64,000 nucleotides of DNA from Planctomycetota bacterium (GTDB lineage: Bacteria; Planctomycetota; UBA1135; UBA2386). Shown piece after piece: positions 16,770 through 24,029 of the stretch; position 1 is the first letter of the stretch; every line of letters starts with the position of its first letter. Under the pieces are notes generated by a model. The model had not been told where the DNA came from. It saw only the letters and a program-made list of their open reading frames with translations, and made no database searches. Location: NCBI GenBank assembly GCA_947444055.1, contig CANEYR010000001.1, forward strand, positions 94,744 through 158,743. Reading direction: 5' to 3'. A program made the translations under genes and the position numbers.

Positions 16770-19133
16770 TTGAACTCCACCCAAGCAGCCCCGAACGCCC
16801 CCCATACAGCCCTCTTCGGCACCTTGCGTCCGTTGCTGCAACAGCAGCTCGGTCGCCTGCGCGCGCGCTACCTCTGGCACGGTGTCGGCCTGACGGTGGC
16901 GATCGTCTTGGCGGCAGTCCTGTTGTTCTTCAGCCTCGATCGCTGGCTCGGCTTGCCGATGCCGGTGCGACTGCTCCACACCGCCGTCACCGCGACCTTG
17001 TTGGTGGTCGCCTTGTCGCGCTTCGTGCGCTACCCGCTGTCGCGATCGTTCGCCGAAGTCGACTTGGCGATTTGGTTTGAGCGCACCTTCCCGGAGCTGC
17101 ACCAGCGGCTGGTGTCGGCGGTGCAACTGCACGATCTGCCCGACGAGTCGCTGCGCAACCAATCGCGACCGATGATCGAGCAACTGCTGGTGCAGACGGC
17201 TGACTCGGTGCGCGCCTTGCCGCTCGATCGCCTGTTCGATCCACGCCCGACGACCCGCGCTGGACTGTGCAGCGGCGGGCTCGCGCTGCTGCTCGCCGTG
17301 GGTGCGGTGTGGTCCCCGGCGACGATGCGCGCGTTCTTGCTGCGCCACCTCGGCTTTGCTGCCAGCTACCCACGGGAGACGACGCTGCGCCTCGAACTGC
17401 CGCCCGCGGGCGTCGACCTGCAGCGCACCGACAGCGGTCGCCAGACGGAGATTGTGTTGCCCGCTGGTGCAGACCTGCACGTGTCGGTGCTGGCCGAAGG
17501 CCGCACGCCGAGCGAGGTCTACCTCGACGTGGTGCCGCTGCGCGAAGGGCCAGCCGGCGACGTGCGTTCGATCGCGATGGCGCCGCGGCCTGGCGAGCGC
17601 TTCCGGCACGTCTTCCGCCGCCTGTCCGGCAGCTTCCAGTTTCATGCGCGCGGTGGCGACGACGACGAAGGCGACCGCCTCGTCAACGTGCGCACCGTGT
17701 TCCCGCCGCAGGTCGCGATGATCACCGCGAACATTCGACCGCCCGCCTACACCGGCGTCGCCAACCTCGAACAGCGCGGCGGTTCGATCGAAGCGTTGCT
17801 CGGCAGTGACGTGCAACTGACGGTGACCACGACGGCGCTGGTGCGCAGTGCGACCATGGTGTTCTTGGAAAGCGGTCGCCGGCTCGATCTCGTCGCCACG
17901 ACGCCGCAAGACGACAGTGGCGCGTCGACTGTCTACAACGGCAGCTTCGCGCTCACCGCGTCGGATCGTTACCAGATCGAACTGCTGGCCGATAACGGCT
18001 TGCGCAATCCGAACCCCGGCACCTATCCGATCGCGGTGCTGCAGGACTACGCGCCGATTGGCCGCTGGCTGTTGCCCGATGACGAAGGCACCGTGCTGTT
18101 GCCAGGCGCCATTTTGTGTGTGCGCGTCGACGGCCGCGACGACTTCGGCCTGGCTGCCATCGACCTCACCGTCGAACGTGGGGCCGCCGCGGCAATCACC
18201 AAACCGTTGCTGACCGCCACCTCACCCGCCGCCAAGTCGGCGGTGCTGACCGAGTTGCTGGAAGTTCGCGATTTGCTCGGCACGCCGACCGCCGGCGCCG
18301 AGGCGTCCGTCGCGGGGACTTCCGGCGCGGGGACTTCCGGCAACGACAGCCTGGTCTTGCTGGTGAAGCTGAGCGACAACCGCCAGCCGCAACCGGGGCT
18401 CACCGAACTGCCTCGCCGCATCGTGCAGGTGGTCGACGAGGCCCAGTTGGCGGCCGCGATCGCCCGCATGTTTCGCGGCCTGCGCGAAGACATCAGCCAG
18501 GCGCTCGATCTGCAATCCGACCGACGCCTCAAGCTCGACGACCTGGTGGCGCGCAGCGACCATTCGGCGGCGGATATGGCGCCAACGTTGACCGGCATCG
18601 AGGTCGGTCAGGGCCGCATCGCGACGACGGTCGAACGGGTGCACCGCGGCCTGATGCGCGCCTTCGACCAGCATCTGTGGAACCGCCTCGAGCCGAGCGA
18701 ACATGCCAAGGTCGTGGTCGATCTGTACCGCCAACGCTGCCAGGAACTGACCGAAGCGGTGGCGCTGGATCCGGCCTTCTACCGCGATCTGCTGACGCGC
18801 CGCGCCGCCGGTTCGCTCGGGGCGCTCGAGCAGTGCCTCGACCCGATCCTCGCCATGATCGCGCTCGCGGACAGTGTGACGCTTGGCCCTGGGCCCGCCG
18901 TGGCGCGCAGCTTGGCAGAAGCACAGGTCACGCGCGGTGCGAGCGAACGCCTGCCGTTGCTGCAGCGCGCCGCGGCTGGCCAAAAAGAAATCGAACAGTC
19001 GCTGCAGCAACTGTTGCTGCGACTCGAAGAGTGGAACGACTACCAGGACTTGGTCCAGGAAGTGCGCGCGCTGCGCGATCGGCAGCGCGACCTTCAGGGC
19101 CGGACCGAAGACGTGCGAGGCAAAGACAAATGA
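16770..19133 (+). CDS. DUF4175-like membrane protein
   Basis: I place the start at a TTG (16770), 13 bases after the previous stop. An ATG overlapping that stop runs into a stop codon after six codons. The 787-residue product has membrane segments at about 39-57, 68-85 and 160-178, then a large beta-rich extracytoplasmic region (Ig-like, about 200-500) and a helical C-terminal third. This matches DUF4175-type proteins that precede giant coiled-coil proteins in planctomycete and alphaproteobacterial genomes. An in-frame 15-bp duplication encodes AGTSG twice near residue 516. Its stop overlaps the start of the coiled-coil gene (ATGA), so the two are probably made in fixed ratio. Confidence 0.75.
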   Translation: MNSTQAAPNAPHTALFGTLRPLLQQQLGRLRARYLWHGVGLTVAIVLAAVLLFFSLDRWLGLPMPVRLLHTAVTATLLVVALSRFVRYPLSRSFAEVDLAIWFERTFPELHQRLVSAVQLHDLPDESLRNQSRPMIEQLLVQTADSVRALPLDRLFDPRPTTRAGLCSGGLALLLAVGAVWSPATMRAFLLRHLGFAASYPRETTLRLELPPAGVDLQRTDSGRQTEIVLPAGADLHVSVLAEGRTPSEVYLDVVPLREGPAGDVRSIAMAPRPGERFRHVFRRLSGSFQFHARGGDDDEGDRLVNVRTVFPPQVAMITANIRPPAYTGVANLEQRGGSIEALLGSDVQLTVTTTALVRSATMVFLESGRRLDLVATTPQDDSGASTVYNGSFALTASDRYQIELLADNGLRNPNPGTYPIAVLQDYAPIGRWLLPDDEGTVLLPGAILCVRVDGRDDFGLAAIDLTVERGAAAAITKPLLTATSPAAKSAVLTELLEVRDLLGTPTAGAEASVAGTSGAGTSGNDSLVLLVKLSDNRQPQPGLTELPRRIVQVVDEAQLAAAIARMFRGLREDISQALDLQSDRRLKLDDLVARSDHSAADMAPTLTGIEVGQGRIATTVERVHRGLMRAFDQHLWNRLEPSEHAKVVVDLYRQRCQELTEAVALDPAFYRDLLTRRAAGSLGALEQCLDPILAMIALADSVTLGPGPAVARSLAEAQVTRGASERLPLLQRAAAGQKEIEQSLQQLLLRLEEWNDYQDLVQEVRALRDRQRDLQGRTEDVRGKDK
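18312..18341. repeat. Perfect 15-bp tandem duplication inside the DUF4175-like gene
   Basis: The unit GCGGGGACTTCCGGC occurs twice in a row with no mismatch (18312-18326 and 18327-18341). It adds one extra AGTSG pentapeptide in a linker of the protein. It is a likely slippage product. Confidence 0.95.
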
Positions 19134-22009
19134 ACGCGTTGCGCACCATGATTCCGTCGTTGTTGCCGTTCTTGCTCGGCCTCACGACGTTGGCCCCCGT
19201 CGCCTTCGCCCAGACCGATCCGGAACAGATGGAGCGCTTGCGGCGCGATCAGGACGAGATCCTGCGCAAGGCCGAGCGCCTGCAGACGCTGATGCAGAAA
19301 CTGCAGCAGCGCTACGAACGCGAGAACAAGCCCGAACAGGTCAAGCTGCTGCGCGACGGCCTCGCCCACCTCGACCGCTCTGGCATTCTGCGCGACGTCG
19401 CCAGCATCCGCGACGACATCGCCGCCACCGCCCTGACCGAAGCGTTGCGCAAGCAAAAGGAAGTCGTCGACGACCTCGAGCGGCTGCTCAACATCCTGCT
19501 CGAACGTAAGTCGGTGGAGAACCTCGACCAGGAATTGAAAGTCGTCGCCGAGCAAGCGCGCAGCGCGCGCGAACTCGAACAACGCCAACGTGAGTTGATG
19601 GAGCAAACGCAGCAGACCATGCGGACGCCGCCGTCTCCCGCCGAACAGCAGCTGCTCGATGGGCTGAAGAGCCTGCGCGACGGCGAACGGCGCGAAGCCG
19701 AACGCAACCAACGGCAGGCTGGCTCGCGGCGACCGTTCCTCGAGAACGCACTCGAACGCGTGCGCGAGATGCTGCAAGGCCAGCAGCGCCTTGAGCAAGG
19801 GGTCGCGGACGAAGCCGCCGGCAAAACGCCGAAGGCGCGCGCGCAGGAGTTCGACCTTGGCGATCTCGCCGAACGCACGCGCGAGCTGCAAGCCGACCTG
19901 CGCGACCAGGCGGGCCAAGAGTCCTTAGGCACCGCCGCCAAGGAACTGCAGAAGGAAGCCGCTGGCACCGACCAGGCCGCTCTGCAACAGGCGCGCGACC
20001 GGCTGCAAGCTGGCTTGCAGAAGCCACCCAAGCGCGGCTCCGGCAGCGAAGGCAAGGAGCAAGACAAGGCTTGGCAGGAACTTCGCGAGCAACTGCAGAC
20101 GGCCGCCAACGGCGCCACCGCAGCCGAGCGCGAACAACTCGCCAAGTTGGCCGAGACCGGCACCAAGCTGGCGGAGCAGCGCAGCCAAGAAGCGAAGACC
20201 GCCAACAGTGCGGCCGCGGAGAAGCTGGAGAAGGACGCGGCCCAATTGAGCGAGCAGTTGCGCGCGAGCCAAGCCAGCGGCGATGCCAAGAACGACCCCG
20301 CGGCCGCGGTTGCACAAGCGCAGCAGAAGCTGGCGGAAGCGGCCGCCGCCAGCAAGAACGACGACGTCGCGACGGCGCAGCAGAAGGTCAACGAGGCGCT
20401 GTCGGCACTCGATCGGGCGCGCGCCCAGCACCAACAGCAGAACCCCGACGCCGGTCGCAAAGCCAGTGAGATGGCCGCCGAGGCGAGCTCGACCGCGCAA
20501 GAACTGCACAACGCCCCGAGTGCGGCGGCAGCTGAACAGAAGGCCAGCGAGCAGCTGCGGGCCGCCGAGCAAGCACTTCGCAAGGTCGAGGCCAACGAAC
20601 CAACCGACCAGACGCCACCGACCGCAGCCAACGCCGAGCGGCAACAAGCCGCAGGTGAAGCGCGGCAGAACTTGCAGGCGGCCGAGAAGACCTTGCAGGA
20701 GGCGCTGCAGGAGGCCAGCCAAGACAGCCAACCCGAGATGCAAGCGGCCGCTGAGCGCCAAGAGCAGTTGCAGCAGGCGGCGAAGCAGGCGGCCGAGCAA
20801 CTGCAGCAGGCCGCCGAGCAAAACCAGGTGACCAAGGCGCAGGCCGAGAAGGCGGCGGCGAAACTGCAACAGGCCCAGCAACGCATGCAGAATGCGGCGC
20901 AGAAGCTGCAGTCAGGGCAGCAAGCCAATGCCGCCGGCGAACAACAAGCCGCGGCCGAAGCCGTGCAAGAAGCGATGCAAGCGCTCGACGAGAATCGTCC
21001 ACCGGACGCGGCGCAGAAGGAACAGCTGCAGCAGCAGGCGAAGGCTCAGGAGAAGCTCGCCGAGGACATCATTCGCCTCGCCGAGGAGTTGAAGAAGCGC
21101 GACAACAAGGCCGCCGAGCAGAAGGCCAACCAGGCCGCGGCTGCCGCCAAGAAGGCGCAGCGCGCGATGGAGCAAGGCGAACCGGAGGAAGCCCAACAGC
21201 AGCAAGAGGAAGCTCGCAAGAACCTCGAAGACGCCGCCAAGGAGCTCGAACAGGAGGAAGACCGCTACCAGGACCTTCGCCAGGAGGAACTGCTCTTCCG
21301 CATGAAGGACGAGCTGACGCAGTTCTTGACGAAGCAGGTCCCGATCTCAGCCCAGACCCTAGAAGCCCAGAAGACCGCGCCCGCCGATGGGCTGTCGCGC
21401 GCCGTGCGGCGCAAGGTCAACCAGCTTGGCGAAGAGGAGCAAGAGCTCGCTGGCAAGCTGGCGTTCTTGGTCAAGGCACTGACCGAGGAAGGCAACTTGG
21501 TTTACCAAGCGGTGCTCACGGCCAACTGCGAAGACCTGAAGGAAGTGGCGCGACGTCTGGGCGGACGCAACCCGGACGTCGGCACGTTCACGACGCTGCT
21601 GCAAGAAGACGTCGTGCGTCGCACCGAGGAGATGCTGAAAGCACTCGAACGCGAGCGCCAACGTCGCGACGAGGAACGTAAGAAGAAGCAGGAGGAGCAA
21701 CAGCAGCAGAAGGATCCCGGCAAGAACCGCTTCGACCCGCAGCGGCAGAAGCTGGTCAGCCTGATCGCGGAGTTGGAGTTGTTGAAGCAACTCGGCGTCG
21801 ACACCCGGCGCGCCACCGACAACCTGCGCACGCTGGTCGAAGCCCGCGGCGACGAAGTCATCTCGGATGCCGAAGTCGCCATGATTGAGCGGTTGGCGCA
21901 CCGACACAACGAGATCACCAAGCTGTTCCAACAGATCAAGGCCGGCGTCGAAGAGACGTTGCAGGGCATGCAAGGCAACGAAGGCGAGGAGGGCGGCCGC
22001 GGCCGCTAA
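19130..22009 (+). CDS. Secreted giant Ala/Gln/Glu-rich coiled-coil protein, 959 aa
   Basis: The ATG at 19130 overlaps the stop of the DUF4175-like gene (ATGA). An N-terminal signal peptide (residues 1-27, IPSLLPFLLGLTTLAPVAFA|Q) is followed by almost uninterrupted helical sequence built from A, Q, E, K and R with Leu at heptad spacing. The central part (about 230-720) is extremely biased, for example AAAEQKASEQLRAAEQALRK and EQLQQAAEQNQVTKAQAEKA. A less biased C-terminal region (about 720-950) has conserved-looking elements: RYQDLRQEELLFRMKDELTQF, LSRAVRRKVNQLGEEEQELA, GVDTRRATDNLRTLVEARGD. It should form a long periplasmic rod or fibre. Such proteins regularly follow DUF4175 genes. Their function is undescribed to my knowledge. 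An open minus-strand frame across this gene is a composition artefact. Confidence 0.8.
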   Translation: MNALRTMIPSLLPFLLGLTTLAPVAFAQTDPEQMERLRRDQDEILRKAERLQTLMQKLQQRYERENKPEQVKLLRDGLAHLDRSGILRDVASIRDDIAATALTEALRKQKEVVDDLERLLNILLERKSVENLDQELKVVAEQARSARELEQRQRELMEQTQQTMRTPPSPAEQQLLDGLKSLRDGERREAERNQRQAGSRRPFLENALERVREMLQGQQRLEQGVADEAAGKTPKARAQEFDLGDLAERTRELQADLRDQAGQESLGTAAKELQKEAAGTDQAALQQARDRLQAGLQKPPKRGSGSEGKEQDKAWQELREQLQTAANGATAAEREQLAKLAETGTKLAEQRSQEAKTANSAAAEKLEKDAAQLSEQLRASQASGDAKNDPAAAVAQAQQKLAEAAAASKNDDVATAQQKVNEALSALDRARAQHQQQNPDAGRKASEMAAEASSTAQELHNAPSAAAAEQKASEQLRAAEQALRKVEANEPTDQTPPTAANAERQQAAGEARQNLQAAEKTLQEALQEASQDSQPEMQAAAERQEQLQQAAKQAAEQLQQAAEQNQVTKAQAEKAAAKLQQAQQRMQNAAQKLQSGQQANAAGEQQAAAEAVQEAMQALDENRPPDAAQKEQLQQQAKAQEKLAEDIIRLAEELKKRDNKAAEQKANQAAAAAKKAQRAMEQGEPEEAQQQQEEARKNLEDAAKELEQEEDRYQDLRQEELLFRMKDELTQFLTKQVPISAQTLEAQKTAPADGLSRAVRRKVNQLGEEEQELAGKLAFLVKALTEEGNLVYQAVLTANCEDLKEVARRLGGRNPDVGTFTTLLQEDVVRRTEEMLKALERERQRRDEERKKKQEEQQQQKDPGKNRFDPQRQKLVSLIAELELLKQLGVDTRRATDNLRTLVEARGDEVISDAEVAMIERLAHRHNEITKLFQQIKAGVEETLQGMQGNEGEEGGRGR

Positions 22010-22015
22010 ACCACC

Positions 22016-22780
22016 ATGGACCCCATTCGATACACGTTGTGCACGCTGGCCCTGCTGGCGAGTGCGCGCTTGGTCTTTGCCCAAGGCGACCCCATGCGCG
22101 AGATCCAGGAGATCGCCAAGGAGGTCGACGAACAGCTGCAAGAGATCGATCGCTTGCTGCTCGAGTCCGGCAAGAAGAACCAGGTGCGTAGCAAGCCGAA
22201 GGAGCTGCTGCAGAAGGCGCGCGAACGCAGCGAAACGGTCGACGGCGGCATCGATCGACTGATCGAGAAGCTCAACGAGATGAAGAACCAGGGTGGTGGC
22301 AGCGGCTCCCCAGAAGACAAGCCGCCGGACCAACCACAAGACCAGCCGCAGGACGGGCAGGACCCCAACGGCAAGCCCAAGCCAAAGCCGCAGTCAGGCC
22401 AACAGAACCGCCGCGAGAACGAAACCCCGGAGATCGTGCCGCGGCCGCAGTCAGGTGAGCAACCGCAACCAGGTGGCCAACAACCGCAACCGCAGCCTGG
22501 CCAAGGCGAGCCACAGCCGCAGCCGCCCCCCGATGGCAACCCTCAAGGCGGGCAGGAGACCAAGGACGGCGGCCAAAACACCACTGGCAACCGTCAGCCG
22601 GATCCAGCCACTGCTCCGGGCAGTCCAGGCACCGGCGAGGGCAGTTGGGGCGAACTGCAGCCGTACATGAACTTCCTCAAGAACCGGGGCTCGCGGCCGC
22701 CGGAAGTGCCCGTGAAGTTCCGGAAGTACTGGGAGGCTTACTTGAAGAGCAAGCAGGGCCAGGGCGGCGGCGGCAAGTAG
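22016..22780 (+). CDS. Secreted protein with helical head, PQG-rich linker and conserved C-terminal motif
   Basis: The start lies 6 bases after the coiled-coil gene. A signal peptide (1-22, ...ALLASARLVFA|Q) leads into a charged coiled coil (about 27-90, MREIQEIAKEVDEQLQEIDRL). A low-complexity linker of P, Q, G and D follows (about 92-205). The last 45 residues form a compact region: WGELQPYMNFLKNRGSRPP, then EVPVKFRKYWEAYLKSKQGQ. This end resembles the C-terminal motif W-G-x-LP...RG...P-x-x-YR of small proteins associated with BatA/DUF4175 loci in planctomycetes. I do not know its function. It is the last gene of the plus-strand run and converges on rodA. Confidence 0.75.
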   Translation: MDPIRYTLCTLALLASARLVFAQGDPMREIQEIAKEVDEQLQEIDRLLLESGKKNQVRSKPKELLQKARERSETVDGGIDRLIEKLNEMKNQGGGSGSPEDKPPDQPQDQPQDGQDPNGKPKPKPQSGQQNRRENETPEIVPRPQSGEQPQPGGQQPQPQPGQGEPQPQPPPDGNPQGGQETKDGGQNTTGNRQPDPATAPGSPGTGEGSWGELQPYMNFLKNRGSRPPEVPVKFRKYWEAYLKSKQGQGGGGK

Positions 22781-22798
22781 TGAAGTGTGCGGCGCTCA

Positions 22799-22863
22799 GT
22801 TAGGGCCCACAGTGAGGGCCATCCGTGAGGGCCATCCGTGTGGGCCCTCAGTGAAAGCCATCC
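22799..22863. repeat. Five 13-bp units between convergent genes; contains a possible bidirectional terminator
   Basis: Five consecutive 13-base units run from 22799 to 22863: GTTAGGGCCCACA, GTGAGGGCCATCC twice, GTGTGGGCCCTCA, GTGAAAGCCATCC. AGGGCCCACA (22802-22811) and TGTGGGCCCT (22839-22848) are perfect reverse complements, so the array can also fold as a stem-loop between the convergent ends of the 254-aa gene and rodA. The last units overlap the final codons and stop of rodA. There is no T-run on either side. Confidence 0.7.
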
Positions 22864-24029
22864 GCCGCGAGGATGGGTTCGCGCCGCGCTCCGATGTTGA
22901 GGCAGCACGCCACCGCTAGCAGCGTCGCCATCGTCGAGCTGCCGCCGTAACTGAGGAAGGGCATCGGCAAGCCGGTGGCCGGCACCAACCAACCACAGAC
23001 GGCGACGTGGACCAGCGACTGCGTGCCAATCCAGGTGGCGACCCCCACGCAGACGAGGCGACCAAAGCGCTCGCGCGTGCGCATCGCCATCGCCAACAAG
23101 CCGAGCACCAGCGCGGCAATGAGGCCGAGCAGCAGCACGCAGCCAAGCCATCCCACTTCCTCGCCAACCACCGCAAACAAGTAGTCCTCGCTGCGGTACG
23201 GCAAGAAGTCGTAGCGGTTCTGCGGCCCCTTACCGATGCCGAAACCGCTCAGGCCGCCAGCACCCATCGCGATCAGCGCCTGCCACGGCTGAAAGCCCTT
23301 GCCAAGCAACACCTCGCGCACCTCGCGCGAATGCAGGTTGCCTTCGTGCCACGACCAGTGCTGCAGCCACACGGAGATGCGTTCTACCTGGTAGGGGTGC
23401 AGCAATCCGACGTAGGCTGCCAGCACCAGCACAAGGACCGCGGCCGCCAGCACCGCCAAGATGCTGCGCAGCGGGGCGCCGGCGGCATAACACATCGCCA
23501 ACAGCACCGGCCCGAACACCATCGCACTGCCGAGGTCAGGCTGGCGCAGCACCAACAGCGCCGGTACCGCCGCCACCAACATCGGGAGCAGCAGAGCCTG
23601 GAACGCGCGCGCCCGACTCTGAAAGCGCAGCATGGCGGCTAGCGCCAGCACCACGGCGAGCTTGGCGAACTCACTCGGCTGCACCGAGAAGCCTGGCAAC
23701 ACATACCAGCGGCGAGCCCCGTTCAATTCGGGAGCGAAGAACGGCAAGCCCATCAGCGCCAGCACGACGACGCCATAGAAGACCCACGCCAGGCGCAGCA
23801 CGTGCACGTAGTGCGGCAGCAGCAGGAAGAAGCCGACGCCAAAACCACACACCGTGAACAACGCCTGACGACTCTGTTGCCCGGCGAACAACGCATCATC
23901 GCTGGTTGCCGAACCGATGAAGACGAGGCCGCACAGGCAAAGGGCTGCCGTCGTCAGCACGAGCCAGCCATCGACGTTCTGCAGAACCTCAAAGCGACGC
24001 TTGGGCTTTTGCAGCAGCCAGTCGTTCAT
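22848..24029 (-). CDS. rodA: Peptidoglycan glycosyltransferase RodA (SEDS family)
   Basis: This 393-residue polytopic membrane protein polymerises lipid II glycan strands for side-wall synthesis together with PBP2. SEDS hallmarks are present: GARRWYVLPGFSVQPSEFAKL, the VLRQPDLGSAMVF loop, SGFGIGKGPQNRYDFLPYRSED, FAVVGEEVGWLG and GLPMPFLSYGGSS. The start ATG at 24029 overlaps the mrdA stop (ATGA). A longer frame upstream lies entirely within mrdA and is spurious. It is the last gene of the mre-mrd operon. Confidence 0.95.
   Translation of the reverse strand: MNDWLLQKPKRRFEVLQNVDGWLVLTTAALCLCGLVFIGSATSDDALFAGQQSRQALFTVCGFGVGFFLLLPHYVHVLRLAWVFYGVVVLALMGLPFFAPELNGARRWYVLPGFSVQPSEFAKLAVVLALAAMLRFQSRARAFQALLLPMLVAAVPALLVLRQPDLGSAMVFGPVLLAMCYAAGAPLRSILAVLAAAVLVLVLAAYVGLLHPYQVERISVWLQHWSWHEGNLHSREVREVLLGKGFQPWQALIAMGAGGLSGFGIGKGPQNRYDFLPYRSEDYLFAVVGEEVGWLGCVLLLGLIAALVLGLLAMAMRTRERFGRLVCVGVATWIGTQSLVHVAVCGWLVPATGLPMPFLSYGGSSTMATLLAVACCLNIGARREPILAADGFH

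Noticed and set aside
19312..20928. 538-codon minus-strand frame rich in Ala, Ser and Cys within the coiled-coil gene
   Set aside because: It is the complement of A/Q/E-rich codons of the real protein; the composition alone explains the open frame.
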